From contig JAVIAB010000059.1 in NCBI GenBank assembly GCA_032433765.1, positions 58,566,103 to 58,630,102 of the forward strand: a stretch of 64,000 bases of DNA. The letters are read 5' to 3'. How positions within the stretch are numbered: position 1 is the stretch's first letter; the number at the start of each line of letters is the position of its first letter. The notes below the pieces were generated by a model. The model made no database searches, was not told the DNA's origin, and worked only from the letters and a program-made list of their open reading frames with translations. The translations under genes and the position numbers were made by a program. Source of the DNA: Megaustenia siamemsis. Lineage: Eukaryota > Mollusca > Gastropoda > Stylommatophora > Ariophantidae. Shown here one piece after another: positions 35,044 to 47,669 of the stretch.

Positions 35044-35582
35044 GTATGTATCTTAATTTTTTTGTTTGTGACCTTTGTTCAGCTCAGATTTTACATACTT
35101 TTTTTATTTAAGTAGTGTTAACTGAAAACGTGATTAAGTAGTGTGCACATCTCACTCTAAAGGTACAGGATTGATCATGCTCTAATATTAATTGGCGCTT
35201 GAGTTTTAAGTTTATGGAAGATAAACAAGGAAGAGCAACATCTTTTATCTCTGAAAGCTGAGTTACTTAAAATTCACATATACTGACCCAGCACACTGTT
35301 AACTATCAACTCTTTTATCTTTGTACATCGTTGTTATAGTGAATATGTAAAAAATCAAAGATTCCTTTTTTTTAAAGAGTTAAAATTGATCTTTAAAAAA
35401 AAACCAAGAACTGCATTTATTCATTTTGTATTTAAAAATACCAAGTATACAACATATCATTTTCAACTATAATAGTTAATTAATTGTATTTTTTGCCTAC
35501 ACAATATATCCTGTGATGAACTGAAATTAATGCACCCACAGGGTTCCTTGAACAGTTTTGATGCTGATTAATAGCCTTCTAT

Positions 35583-35841
35583 GGAAGCCGCGATAGTTCA
35601 GTGGTTAATGAACTGGACTACAAAGGACAAGAGGTAGGGTTCGATCCCAACCGACGGCTTCCGGTTCACCCTGCCTTTAATGTGTACTAGATTTTTTTCT
35701 GGGAAAGTAAAGCGCCACGGCCGTAATACTGACCACATTACCCCAAAAATCATGTGCCGAGGTTCTGTAAAATTTATGGTCACTAACACAATATTACCTA
35801 TACACCACTTGGCATGACAGGGGTACTTTACTTTTTTAAAA
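35583..35841 (+). mobile_element. tRNA-derived SINE, group 2
   Basis: A-box-like ATAGTTCAGTGGTTAATG and B box GGTTCGATCCC (35638-35648), then a body with CTTTAATGTGTACTAGATTT and TTTCTGGGAAAGTAAAG. Flanked by 13-bp duplications with one mismatch (AATAGCCTTCTAT at 35570-35582, AATAGTCTTCTAT at 35842-35854). Relatives: 47392-47640, 53308-53515 and a fragment at 36985-37120. Confidence 0.8.
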
Positions 35842-36611
35842 AATAGTCTTCTATCTCAAGAGATAAATTGATGTGATACAGTAGATAAGCCAGAGCAAAC
35901 ACAGTAAAGTGATGATGTTTACATAAACAATTTGGGGTAGTATTTGGAGATTATGTTTTGCCCAGTCTCAGAGTGCCCCTTTTGACCTAGTTGGTTCATT
36001 CCAATAAAACACAAATGTCTGGTGATTCTACTTGTTAAAACTGCTTGACAACCCATGCCTGTCACTGTGTTTATTAGTCATTTATCACCTTAGGATAAAT
36101 GGCAATCATTGTACCAAACTTTAAATGTTTATTTTTCCTCTGATTGGCATCTTCATAAGTTAAAATCACCATCTCATTTGTTCAAAAAGTACATATTTCC
36201 ATATATTTAGCATTAAAATGTGACAGGCCCAAGTCTTTGTTGGTGCATTTCCACTAACTCAGCAATAGACTTCATTCAAATCTCTGTACTGATGCATGTT
36301 ATTGATCAAGTAGCCCTTGGACTTTTTACTCTTTTTCATCCAATATGATGCATCTCATTGCTAAAGGGTTTTTGATTCATTTAAGAAGGAGCACATGCTG
36401 AGGAGCTCTTGCTGTTACAAACATAAGCCTGGAAGGATAAAACCTGGTTAACACAAAAGTTAGGTTAGGCATTTACAAGACAGGTTTTTTTTCTAGAATT
36501 CACAAGGAAATGAAAGCAAGGGAAGTTGTTGGAAAAAATACTTTATCTTTGTTAGTGTGTGGCATAAGAGGAACAGAGATAAACAAAAAATTCTTCTTGT
36601 AGATGTGCTCA

Positions 36612-36781
36612 ATCAGCTCCCTCATTGAGATAGAGCTGCTTGCAAAGAACAGAGATAAATGGCAAGATTTGATAAAATATCTTTAACAGAATAGAAAACT
36701 GCTAGAATAACAATTTAGATAATAGAAGGAGTATCTTGGTTTACGCCCTGTGGGATGGCTATGGCTCCAAAGGTCAATAGA
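36612..36781 (+). mobile_element. LINE group B, 170-bp 3' end copy
   Basis: Only the last ~170 bp of group B (CTCCCTCATTGAGATAGAGC to GGTCAATAGA). Perfect 12-bp TSD TAGATGTGCTCA at 36600-36611 and 36782-36793. Confidence 0.9.
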
Positions 36782-36984
36782 TAGATGTGCTCAGTATTGA
36801 ACAAGGTGAGAGGCTATTGTGTTGATGGGGATAAAGGTTTTCAAGCGAATGAAGGTCCACTCATGAACATTAGTTGCTTGTCTGTGCTGTACTAACACTC
36901 TTTTGTTGTCATTTGTAATGCTTGGCATGTGATAATCTATCTGCATGATTTTGTTACAAGATGTTTTATATGTGTTTGTGTGAG

Positions 36985-37120
36985 CGCATTATTTTGTTTG
37001 AGGGAAAGATGGCATAATACCAACCATATTATCCACAGAATGTACTGATTATTGGTAAATATGGGCATTAACACCACATAACTTGTCACACTTAGGGCAT
37101 GATGGGGTTCATAGTATTTA
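36985..37120 (+). mobile_element. SINE group 2 fragment
   Basis: GAGGGAAAGATGGCATAATACC to GGGCATGATGGGGTTC follows the body of the group 2 SINE at 47500-47625 but lacks the tRNA-like head. Confidence 0.5.
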
Positions 37121-37195
37121 ATAAAACAATATAAATATATACACGGCTCATCCAGGGTTGGCATTTTTCTATGTAAATAGTCTACGAATAACTGT

Positions 37196-37565
37196 CATCG
37201 TCACCACCATGTGCCATACCGGTTAGCATAGGCGATCATGTCCTTCCACAATCTTCTATCTACAGTGCATCATATCAGTTCTGTTGACTGTTTTCCATGC
37301 CATGACATCAAGCTATCTAATATCTTCTCTTTTTGTCATGCGCGATCTCTCTTTCCTTGTATTTTGCCTTTTGTAATCAATAATTCCAACTTTCCTCTTC
37401 TCATGATGTGCCTGAATAATGTTGATTGTTTCTTTCTGATGTTTTTTAGGAGCTGCCTTTTTGTGTTGGCCTCTGAGAATTTTCTCATTAGTTTTTTTTA
37501 GCTGTCCAGGAAACTTTCACATTCTTCTGAGAAATCCCATCTTTGTGGCCTCTAACCATCTGTTT
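37196..37565 (-). mobile_element. LINE group A1, 370-bp 3' copy
   Basis: Minus-strand 3' end with CATCGTCACCACCAT tail on this strand, and the R-R-M-L-K / K-T-N-E coding region degraded. 10-bp TSD GAATAACTGT at 37186-37195 and 37566-37575. Confidence 0.8.
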
Positions 37566-37689
37566 GAATAACTGTAGCACAATAAAACTGGTGGGGGTGT
37601 AATCTTTGTGATATATTCCTTCTCAGCATGATGGATATGATGCATGCTGAGCAGTTGCAATAGATGTAGAAGCATGCATAACGTATGTG

Positions 37690-38790
37690 GCTGTGGAACA
37701 GCAATGTTTTCATATTTCTTGTGAAGAAGAATGTTGAACTAAGGTATTTTTTGAAGATTGCAAGCACAGTACGGGGAACAAGTGATGCCACGGAGATTGT
37801 ACAGTGTGAACAGTTTGGAAAAGGACAGAAGCTGCTGATAAAGTACATTGACACGTTAGCCTAACTGCATTTAACACCAGTGCACATTGTACGTGTTGAG
37901 TAAGAGATTCATCTGAACGGGTAACTGTGCGAGATAATGCGATCAAGGTGAATATCAGTGTCGGCTGTGTTTAGATAATCATTCCTGTGTATATACGTTT
38001 CCACAAAGTCTGTGTAAGATGGGTTTCCTATCAGCTGACATTTGGTCAGAAATGGATGTTGTCTTTGAACAACCCCTTAACCAGTTTTGAGCTGGAAGTG
38101 TTTTAATTTTTTCCACCAATCATCATGTGTGATGAAACATGGTTGCACAGTTTCACTCCAGAGACCAAATGAGGCAGCATAGACTGGCAACACAAGGGTT
38201 ACCTGCTGCCCAATAAAAGCAAAACACAGATGTCTTGAAAGAGCATGAAAACTATTTTGGAGTAAGAACAGCGTTCATCATCAAGTACAGGGCCTGCTGA
38301 CATAGGTGATCATGTTTCTCCATAACTTTTGATCTCGACAGTTATTTATCATTTATGTTTTTCACCTTCTGCCAAGCCATTCTCTTAAGCTGTCTGGTAT
38401 TTTTTCTCTTTGCTTCCCTCTATCTCTTCATCCCTCAATTTTCCCAGTTGTTACAATATATTCCAGTTGTTCTCTTCTCATTACATGGCCAAAAAATGAT
38501 GAACAGCATTAACCTCGTGGAATTCCTGGAAAGTGGGATCCACTTTGTGCCCAGTATTACTGCACATTGTTGACTAGTGTCACATGAAAGTTCTTTTGCA
38601 TGAAAAGACCTGAAACACCTGGAAATGCCTTTTATCTCCATGACAAGTCCTGCTCTCACACAGACAATGAGAGGTTTTACTCTTCCAACTTACAAACCTA
38701 TTTTAGATCTCAATGATTATAACTGGTTTGGATACCTTAAAGAGCTTCTAGGAGGGAGAGCTTTTGTCAAGCTATTTTTTATGTTCCTAT
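37690..38790 (+). pseudogene. Mariner-type transposase pseudogene
   Basis: Broken plus-strand frames follow the order of a mariner transposase. First comes an HTH-like region with VTVRDNAIKVNISVGCV and KVCVRWVSYQLT. Next is the first catalytic Asp block, CDETWLHSFTPETK (near 38130-38170), then WQHKGYLLPNKSKTQ. The second part resumes after a LINE insertion (INLVEFLESG frame region, HDKSCSHTDN-like second Asp block near 38640). The end LDLNDYNWFGYLKELLGG (38705-38760) corresponds to the third catalytic Asp block of the family. Many frameshifts; no intact protein. TIRs were not located. Confidence 0.8.
38276..38500 (-). mobile_element. LINE group A2, 225-bp 3' end nested in mariner
   Basis: Same sequence as 2230-2430 and 44532-44760 (CATCATCAAGTA, TTTTGATCTCGACAG, TCATTACATGGCCAAAAAATG). 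10-bp flanking duplication GAACAGC(G/A)TT at 38266-38275 and 38501-38510. It interrupts the transposase pseudogene, so it is younger than the mariner. Confidence 0.85.
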
Positions 38791-39244
38791 GCGTGCCGGC
38801 GCTATCTATTTGTAGATCTAACGCACCATCTCTGCATACCAGACACGCATTATATCAATCGTACATAACTCTCCAATATATAAATATTACCTTCCAATAG
38901 GTTGAATTTTATTTTAAAATAATCTTATATGTAGTTGACTAAATTATTCAGAAATAAATTTATAAGAGAAAGAATACGCGTTGAACCGATCCTAAGCTAC
39001 ATCCAGAAACAACAAATAAACTGTTTTTCAGTTTTTTTAATAGAAAAATTCAGTGTGATTTCTTACCATACAAAACATATATTAAAAGAGGAGAAGGGAG
39101 AAGAGCAAGGACAGGCAGCAAAGAAACATTACATCAATTGACAATGAGTGAAACTGCCAAAAGGACAAGAACCAGAACAATGTATTTCCCTCAACAAGAG
39201 GAAGTGAAGAAAGATGAAAGAGAAGAATTAAATTGATCATACAA

Positions 39245-39880
39245 AGTGATCATCATCATGTGCTATCCCGGTTGGCGTAGATGATCATGTCCTTCCACAA
39301 TCTCCTATCCACAGTGCATCATATCTGCAGTTCTGTTGTTGACTGTTTTCCATACCATGACACCAAGCTATCCAATATTTTCTCTCTTTGTCGTCTGCGA
39401 TCTCTCTTTCCTTTTATTTTGCCAGTTGTAACCAAGTATTCCAACTTTCCTCTTCTCATGTTGTGCCCGAAAAATGTTGATTGTTTCTTTCTGATGTTCT
39501 TTAAGTGCTCCCTTTTTGTGTTGGCCTCTGATAATTTCCTCGTTGGTCTTTTTAGCTGTCCAGAGAACTTTCAACATTCTTCTGAGAAATGCTATCTCTG
39601 TGGCCTCGTCATCTCTTAATCATCTTTTAATTTGTCTATCTACTGTACATGATTCGCTTCCAGAGGTCAGGCTATATATAGCACCAATGAACTCTCTTTC
39701 TCACTTCTATTGACATAGACTTGTTGCATAAGTTTTTTTTCATTTTCTGAAATGATATTTTGGCCTGAGCTGTTCTATTTCTGTGGTGCATCTTCCATCT
39801 GATGTTATTATTGTGCCCAAGTATTTTATGCGTTGCACTTGTTTCAGATTTATCCTGTTTATTTTTATGCTGCATGATGG
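39245..39880 (-). mobile_element. LINE group A1 fragment
   Basis: Minus strand encodes KVLWTAKKTNEEIIRG and the preceding YLG-like and ME-P-I region in broken frames. 3' end GATCATCATCATGTGC on this strand. Confidence 0.75.
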
Positions 39881-39902
39881 TGATGATTGGTTCTTCGATA
39901 TG

Positions 39903-40080
39903 ACCTATCTATCTATCTATTGACCTTTTGAGCCGTAGCCGGCCCATATGGCATAGACCCAGATACTCTTTCTCTTATCTAAATTTTCATTCTAGCAGTT
40001 TTCGATCCTTGTAAAAATATTTTATCAAATCTCGTCATTTGTCTCTGTTCTGTGCAAGCAACTCTATTTCATCTTGTCTG
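39903..40080 (-). mobile_element. LINE group B, 3' end inside group A sequence
   Basis: CTATCTATCTATCTATTGACC through CTGTGCAAGCAACTCTATTTC matches the 3' end of group B. Group A sequence lies on both sides (39245-39880 and 40082-40220), so B is probably inserted in A. A clean TSD was not found. Confidence 0.7.
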
Positions 40081-40081
40081 A

Positions 40082-40220
40082 CTCCTTGTTTTATATATTG
40101 GAACTGTCCTGTTTGGTTGCTAATTCTTATGGATGCTGTTTGTTGCCAGTACATGTTTTTTTTATAATTCTCAGATCCTTGCCATCAATGTTTAATTTCT
40201 CCAGCATCAAAGAGTAATAC
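40082..40220 (-). mobile_element. LINE group A fragment (RT palm)
   Basis: GCTAATTCTTATGGATGCTG, TTTGTTGCCAGTACATG and ATTCTCAGATCCTTGCC match 45360-45420 of group A2. Confidence 0.6.
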
Positions 40221-40231
40221 CCTCCATATAT

Positions 40232-40538
40232 TCACCACAAGACAAAGAGGTTGTGAGTTCAAATCCCAGCTGCACCAGTTTGGATATTTTTTTCTGATTT
40301 CTCTCTGTGGGAACCACCCCTGCTCTCAGCAGCGAGGCTCGGCTTGGCTTGAAATGTCAATTACTCATTGATGGAAAAAATATGAGTACCTCCGAAGACA
40401 AGAGTTATCTGCCTGTGCTACGAGGGACCCCTGTGCACACGGCTGCCTGAGAAAAAATGATTGACGCACAAAATTCAGTTCATAGTCTCTAGGGGACTTC
40501 GCCAGAGGTGAAAGCTGGTGAAGGCTAAAAAAAAATTA
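40232..40538 (+). mobile_element. tRNA-derived SINE, group 3
   Basis: B-box-like GAGTTCAAATCCC near 40255 and a body nearly identical in order to 12716-12998; A-rich 3' end. Confidence 0.7.
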
Positions 40539-43500
40539 TATATTCACTGTAGAGACAATGGAATCGTCACTGACACCACTGAAGCTTATGTGAATTGCTA
40601 TCCTCTTGATTTTATAGACTCACTGTAAATTCTACTCTTTGGTTATGGTTATGTAAATTCTACTCTTGATTCCAGGAACTCATTTCTTCATGTACATATG
40701 ATTTCTGTAAATGTATTTTTGCAGCCCCATTGTTTCATAAATCGATTCTCACCACTCTTTTGTTATACTCATAATACGATTAATTCTGTAATGAACTCAA
40801 CACACTTCCATCTTTCCTCTCTCAATTAACATTTGTTGTCAAGGGCAGAAATAGTTAACAATCTTTTGCTCTTTGGTCAGCCTCTTCTTGTTGGCATGTT
40901 TCTGATTGTTTCTAGCATTCCATCTATTCGTCTTTTTGAGGATGACCTCTGTCTTTTAATATTTTATTTATAACTGCATAATTTTAGTTATTTCAGCTTG
41001 TTATGTGGCCATAACATTAAATTGTTTTTTCTTTATATATTCTACTAAAGCTGTGATTCCTGTCTTCTTAGCTCTTTGTGTCTAATTGTTTCTTTATGCT
41101 TGCTCTCATTATATGTCAATTACATATCATTGTATTAATTGATCTTACTAATTCAAGCTTAACATTGACAGCACAACTTTGTGATAAAGTTTGTTTTGAA
41201 GACCGCTCTTTTAGCTTGTTCTATTTGTTGGCCATAATCTTTCAGCATCTTATAGAGATGTTGAAAAGTACCAGCATATTCTTGCTGTTTTGGGAACATT
41301 GAAAGTTGCATTCACTGTAGATAGAGAAAGGTTTAATATATTTAACATATAACTTAGTAAGACTGGTACTGTATGATTTCTACTTCATTGCACAAACATT
41401 CCAATTTTGTCAGTCACAGACAGCGGCTCTATACAGAATTCTTCCTTCACCTCTCCATTCTACATGCTGAACCCTAGCTTCTGTTAAACTGTTTTCTTTT
41501 GGATGTGCCTTTTTTTTTTAATGGTGCTTTTTTCCCAGTCATATTGCTCCATGTCTCTGTTAGTATTTGGCATAGTCAAAACAATTTATTTTTTCCTTTA
41601 AGATAAATATCTGTTTTTTTTTTGTAGTTTTGAGATGGGAAGAGGTTAGTGTTTCAAGTAAATAAAATATGTATGCTTATTTGTTTCATTGTTTACCTTC
41701 TACTATACCTAACAGAATCTCAACATTTTCTTCAACTTTTCTTCTTGAGTATTTAAAGCTGATCAGGAATATTTTTGATTAGAGTTATTGAACCTGTGTA
41801 CATTGAATGACCAACAGTTGTGCAGTTAGAGATTTAAAATAAAAAAAAAGACATAACATACATTTTTTTTAAAAATGGCGCCAGAAAAAAAAAACAAACA
41901 CAAGATACCACCCATTTATTGTTTATAATTTGCTTGTTAATTACATTGTCCATTGTTAATATTTTAATATCTATCAGATCTCTAAGACATGTAGGACATA
42001 GTATATTTGTTAATTTTTGTATCCTGGTTTGTATTTTCTTCTTTGTTAAGTTTCCTATACCCAACATAATTATACAGAGTGATGAGTTGCCTACGGGAAG
42101 ATTTATACATAGTCCACACTGACATTTTCCCAAATGAAATAAATAAACATTTGAACTCTTTTGCTGGTAAACTAAGGGGTACAACTACTATTGAAACAAT
42201 CCCTGATTATGTATTAAAATGCAACATACAAACTTTAAAAAAGTAACAAAAATAGTGGATTAACATAGTAAGTTAAAAAAAAATTAATTTAATATGAGAA
42301 TTGTATGAAGTTTCTTAACAAACAAGACTTTATTATTGCATAAGTGTTAATATGTTAACAATTAAGCGTACATTAGTAGATCAACAATAACAACTACATT
42401 TGTGCAAAATAACGGGCAGATACTCACATGAAAAATTAATCCACATAGAGCTGATACAATATTTTTGAAATATTTTAAAAAAGAACTGCATCACATGAAA
42501 TCAAATCACTATGAGACAATCACTTCTAGATTGAATTAAAACCTATTCCTAATTCACATTTCACATAATCTTGGTGAAAACCATCAAAATTCGGATGACA
42601 TAATTTCACCATGGAAGCTTAAAAAAAACACACCGCATCTGATTTTGACAACTATTTTCAAACACTCATTTGAAAAAAAAAAACCCAGTATAATAAGTCT
42701 CTTAAACCAGAACATATTTCAGTATGTCATCTTACGGTACATTGTTGCTTCCCCTCTTCATTACCCACTCACTTATTCACATTAAAATATTTATTCCCAG
42801 TGTCACCACAGTGGAGGGAGGGGATATTAATCAGAATTGATTGTTTTGTTAATGAACAAGTAAATGGTTGTTCATTGATCATAATTAATATTTTTATGTG
42901 TTCATCTCAGCAAGTCATTTTGTGTTTGTTGCACGTGCTTGTGGATGAAACACAACTCTTACGGCATCTGTTGCACCTGGAGGTTGTAATGCTAATTTGG
43001 TCATCAGATGCTCTCATTGTTTTCTTTAAACACACAACTTTGACCTTTGTTTATTACTTAGTAATTTTTTTCTTCTGATTTCAGTACAAATAGGCACATG
43101 TTGTTTTGTGTATATGTAGCTTAGGTATTGATTAAAGTGAATGTTTTTTTTTTGTTGTTGTTGTAATTTTTATGTCAGATATAGGCAGATAGTGGGGTAG
43201 GGTGGTAAGTAAGGGTTCCTGGAACGTCTAGTAGCATTTAGTAACATCTAGTATTATTCCTCATATTTTTCCAGTGATCATTGATATATATTTATAAGGT
43301 GGAGGCTGAAGATATGGTCTGTATAATGCCAGACTGCCCTACTTTCCCAGAGCAATCTTTAGTACCCATTTTCAGACAGTGTGTTAACTTTCACTTTTTT
43401 ACGCGGTAGGGTGGGGAGAAAGTTTTTTGTTTAGCAGCCCCCACATTTCTAGGGGCCATAGACATTTATTTATATTGGTTTCCATCTAAAACCACCAATC

Positions 43501-43775
43501 TTGTGTTCAGCAATTGCTTGTCCTACTTCACTAGCACATGTGTCAGCTAATCTTACTATTTCCATACATGGATTCTTGGTCAGCCTGGTCTTGTACTTGT
43601 CCTACTTCGCAAGATAGTTAATCTTAGCAATTCTATACATGGACTCTTTATAGGTTGTATTCTCAGAGAACGAAGTTAGAAGTCTTTTTTGTTTTTAATT
43701 TCTGATAAGAATTAGTTGTGGATTAGCTTCTATAGAAGGAAAGAACGAACTTCAGTCACACTTTAAGTGTGGTGC
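40539..43775. other. 3.2 kb intronic stretch, no supported gene
   Basis: AT-rich. One minus-strand frame (42184-41834) has a polar middle with Cys pairs (C-x-C-x-x-C, then C-P-x-C) and is noted as unidentified, without splice or homology support. Around 43510-43640 a ~95-bp segment (TTGTCCTACTTC, CATACATGGA) is duplicated in tandem. Nothing else was recognised. Confidence 0.4.
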
Positions 43776-43786
43776 ATAGGAAATAT

Positions 43787-44119
43787 AGAAAAGACGATGG
43801 TCATACGTTGGACATGTGATGAGAAGAGATAATAATCGAATAGCAAAGCAGGCCCTCATATGGGAAACAACAGATAAGAGAAAAAGAGGAAGACCCAGGG
43901 AGACACTGAGAAGAACATTGATGAGAGAGGCAAGAGCAACAGGATTTGGCTCCCTCAATGAGATAGAGCTGCTTGCACAGAACAGAGACAAATGGCGAGA
44001 TTTGATAAAAAATCTTTAAAAGAAACTGCTAGAACAAAAATTCAGATATGAGAAGGTGTATCTTGGTCTACGCCCTATGGGCCGGCAACGGCTCGAAAGG
44101 ACAATAGATAGATAGATAG
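43787..44119 (+). mobile_element. LINE group B, 333-bp 3' end copy
   Basis: Open C-terminal frame (RRDNNRIAKQALIWETT, RKRGRPRETLRRTLM, ending at 44019) and a tail GATAGATAGATAG. Perfect 11-bp TSD ATAGGAAATAT at 43776-43786 and 44120-44130. Confidence 0.9.
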
Positions 44120-44531
44120 ATAGGAAATATGATGTCAGTTACCATACCTTTTGACCAGCTGCACATGCTTTGGATGATGTAGTCAGCACTATACCAGTAC
44201 TATCCTTCTTTATCAGGAAAAATCTGCAGAACACAATCAAGGCTTGATGAGCCCAGATTAAACTCAAACTCTTGTCCTCAGCAGTTCAATTTACTAACCA
44301 TTGCTTTATCAGCTATGTCACTCCCCTGCTTTACCAGCAGTGCAATTCCCCTTTACTATCATTATGATGGAGATGTTATTGCCATGACATAGAGGTTTTG
44401 AAGAACAAAGCTCCATTTTCTCTGTCATGATTTTTGCCTTGACATTACCAAGTAAGACCATCATGCTTCATTCTCTCTGCAGAGATTATTGTCTTAAATA
44501 ACCAAGAACAAACCATTCCAATTTCCTACTA

Positions 44532-47000
44532 AACCATCATCATCATCAAGTATCGGGCCTGCTGACGTAGGTGATCATGTCTCTCCACAATTTTCAATCT
44601 CGACAGTTATTTATCATTTCTGTTGTTGACCTTCTGCCAAGCCATTCTCTTAAGCTGTCTGGTATTTTTTCTCTTTGCTTTCCTCTATCTCTCTCCCCTC
44701 AATTTTCCCAGTTGTTACAATATATTCCAGTTGTTATTTTCTCATTACATGAAAAAAATGATGATTGTTTCTTCCTAATATTGGAAATTAGCTCGTCTAT
44801 TGTCCTATTGTCCATGATTCACATCCATATGTTAAGACTGGCTCTACATAACATTTAAGAACTCTTTTTCTTGTTTCTATTGTCAAAGATTGATTGCATA
44901 GTATCTTCCTCATTTTTTGGAAAGCTGCTTTTGCCTGAGCCATTCTGCATCTCACCTCTTTTGTACATCTTCCGTCTGAGGATAACAAAGTTCCCAGATA
45001 TTTAAATTCATTTACCTGTTTTAATATTGTTCCACTTGTCTTTATTTTGCACTGAGGTGATGTCTTTTTCTTTGTTGTTACCATTACTTCTGTCTTTTTG
45101 CTATTAAGGCTGAGTCCTTTATTTTTGCATTCTTTCACTATAATGTCCAACATTTCTTGTAACTCATTTTCACTCTTAGCGATTAAGACTGTATCATCAG
45201 CATACCTCATATTATTTATATTATGACCTCCAATTGTTATTCAGGAATGCCCCTTATGGATCTTAAAATAATCTCACTATACATCTTAAATAAATCTGGT
45301 GACAGCACACAACCTTGCCTAACACCACTTTTATTTGTTGAAACATTCCCAATTGGTTTCCAATTCTTATGGCCGCTATTTGTTGCCAGTACATGATCTT
45401 TATTATTCTTAGATCTTTGCTGCGTACGTTTATGCTTTTTAAAATTTTGATTATTTCTTGGTGCTTTACTTTGTCAAATGCTTTGGTATAATCTATGAAA
45501 CATAGGTATAGATCTGTATTCACCTCAATGGCTCTTTCTACTCTTATGATATATATGGCAATGCTCATTTCTTCACCTCCAACAAAACCACACTGTTCAT
45601 TGGTAATTTCTGGACTGATTTTGTTTCGCACTCTTCGCATGATGATTCTTAGTAATATCTTAGTCATATGACTCATAAGGCTTATTGTGCGATGATCATC
45701 GCATTCAATCGCAACAGATATCTTTAGTAGGGCTATGAATATTGATTTGAGCAGGTCGTCTGGTATATATCCGCTGTTGTAGATATCATTCAATATTTTT
45801 GTTATTATTTCTATTCCAAAATCACCCATGACTTCAATCTCTTCTTTAATTATATTATCTGGTCCAGGAGCTTTTCCTGCTTTCATATTGCGCTACTGGA
45901 GACCCAGTACTTTCCCAAACAATAGCGAAACCCTTGGACCCATCTGATATGTCTCCTCATGGGAAACATAAAATACCAGAACTTAAGGAAAATATAACAG
46001 AAATCATGAAAAAAGGCACCCAATCAGACACAGAAAGAAAACACGTGGCAGAAAAATACATACATGATACCTACCCACAGGACTCTTGGTCCCACATATA
46101 CACAGATGGCTCTGCTACAAATGCCACCAGAAATGGAGGGGGTGGTGTGTTCTTGACGCTGAATAACCAGGACGAGATCACCAAGTCAATAGCTACTGGG
46201 AAATTCTCAAACAACTTTAAAGCAGAAACTGAGGCCCTAAGAGATACTGCAACACTGGCTACTCAACACAAAAATAACATGCACAAGAATTGGTGATTCT
46301 GACTGATGCTCTGTCAGTACTATCAGCTCTGAAAAGCCCCAAGAACAATGAAGTAGATGACTTGAGAACAACCCTGGACTAGCTATGCAATAACTTCCAG
46401 AGAGTAGTCATTCAGTGGATGCCATCACATTTTAATATACATGGGAACGAAAGCGCAGACAAATTAGCTAAAGAGGGAGGGAGATTACCACAAGAGAACC
46501 ACTCAGTTATGATGAAGCCAAATCCATCCTCAAAGATCAGTACCATGAAAAATGGAAACGAGAACACCCAAAGTATAACGAGAGGGACAGATACCATCAA
46601 CTATCAAGGTGGGATCAAGTCATCATAATCGCCTACGCACTGGCCACAATAGAATGAGGAATCACATGTTCACTAAATTCAAAATAGGTACAACCAGCCT
46701 ATGCCACTGTACACTGGACAATATGACTACAAAACATGTTCTACAGGATTGCCCCCAGTACACAGTCTTGAGAAGAGCAATGTGGTCCACACCTACCTCC
46801 CTGGAAGAGAAACTATATGGGGCAATCAAATTTCTTAAACAGATAGCTGACTTCATGAGAGAGTCTTGAATCCTACTCTGATTGAGTCTTGATCGCAGAG
46901 AGAGAAAGATATTGCGCAAGGCGTCTTCCACTTCTTCTTTGAGTATTTCTGGTCCTTCTCCATTATCCTTAATATTTACTTCTGTTCGTTCATCAGTTTA
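44532..47000 (-). mobile_element. LINE group A2, best RT domain in the window
   Basis: Minus strand. From high to low coordinate it encodes KAGKAPGPDNI (about 45880), SKILLRIIMRRVRNKI-like fingers, FIDYTKAFDKVKHQEIIK (motif A, about 45470), MRYADDTVLIAKSENELQEM (motif C, about 45200), YLGTLLSSDGRCTKEVRCRMAQ and LTYGCESWTIG. The 3' end is CATCATCATCATC on this strand. The 5' part continues after 46927 (GCAAGGCGTCTTCCACTTC) to about 47000. It is interrupted by a group E LINE at 45894-46918. One or two frameshifts remain. Confidence 0.85.
45894..46918 (+). mobile_element. LINE group E with RNase H, nested in LINE A2
   Basis: Plus strand. A clear RNase H domain: HIYTDGSATNATRNGGGGVF (Asp 1), FKAETEALRDT (Glu), a LTDALSVLSAL block (Asp) and MPSHFNIHGNESADKLAKEGG (His/Asp end). 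Then a C-terminal block with FKIGTTSLCHC, KHVLQDCPQY and FLKQIADFMRES. A few frameshifts. Ends in CGCAGAGAGAGAAAG. Perfect 9-bp TSD ATATTGCGC at 45885-45893 and 46919-46927. Confidence 0.9.
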
Positions 47001-47391
47001 AAAATCTTTAATGTATTCAGTCCATCGTTACCTTATGCTTTCTTGACCAAATCATCAAGATTGCTTAATAAGGAAAACTAAATTCATGCTTTATAGATAT
47101 TTATATACACTGATGGATCTATAATCTGAGGGTTCAAATTCAAGATTTGGTGGCTTAGATCTGGAGAAATAGCAGGGTTGATTTTCAGGAATGGTGGTTA
47201 AGACGAAAGGTAAAAGTGAGGACTCAAAATCTGGGATTGTGGTTAGGATGAAGGGAAGATGTGAGGGCCCGGAATCAAAGCTGGTTGTTAAAATAGAGCA
47301 ACAGTAGTCACCATGTGCAAGAGGCTTATTTTGTTTAAAAATGTATGTGTAATAATGAAGAATTGTGCATAGTACATTCATACAAATGTTA

Positions 47392-47640
47392 GCTGTTGTA
47401 GCTTAGTGGTAAGTGAATAAAGGAGTTATGGGCCAGGTTCGATTCTGATTGATGGGCTTCCATGTTTGCCCAGCCTTTAATGGGTACCAGATTTTTTTCT
47501 GGGAAAATAAAGAGACCCGGATGGCATAATTCTTACAACATTACTTCACAAATTAAGTGCCAAAGGTCCATTAAAAGATTTTTGGCACTATCATCATATT
47601 CTCAAAATGCCATGTGACATGATGGGGTCTTATATATTAT
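47392..47640 (+). mobile_element. tRNA-derived SINE, group 2
   Basis: A-box-like TGTAGCTTAGTGGTAAG and B box GGTTCGATTC (47436-47445). Body as in 35583-35841. Confidence 0.75.
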
Positions 47641-47669
47641 ATCCTATATATTATTCACACACAAACGTA

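Noticed and set aside
35583..35660. Functional tRNA gene
   Set aside because: The A and B boxes belong to SINE heads; no complete cloverleaf is seen, and the same head recurs with a long non-tRNA body elsewhere.
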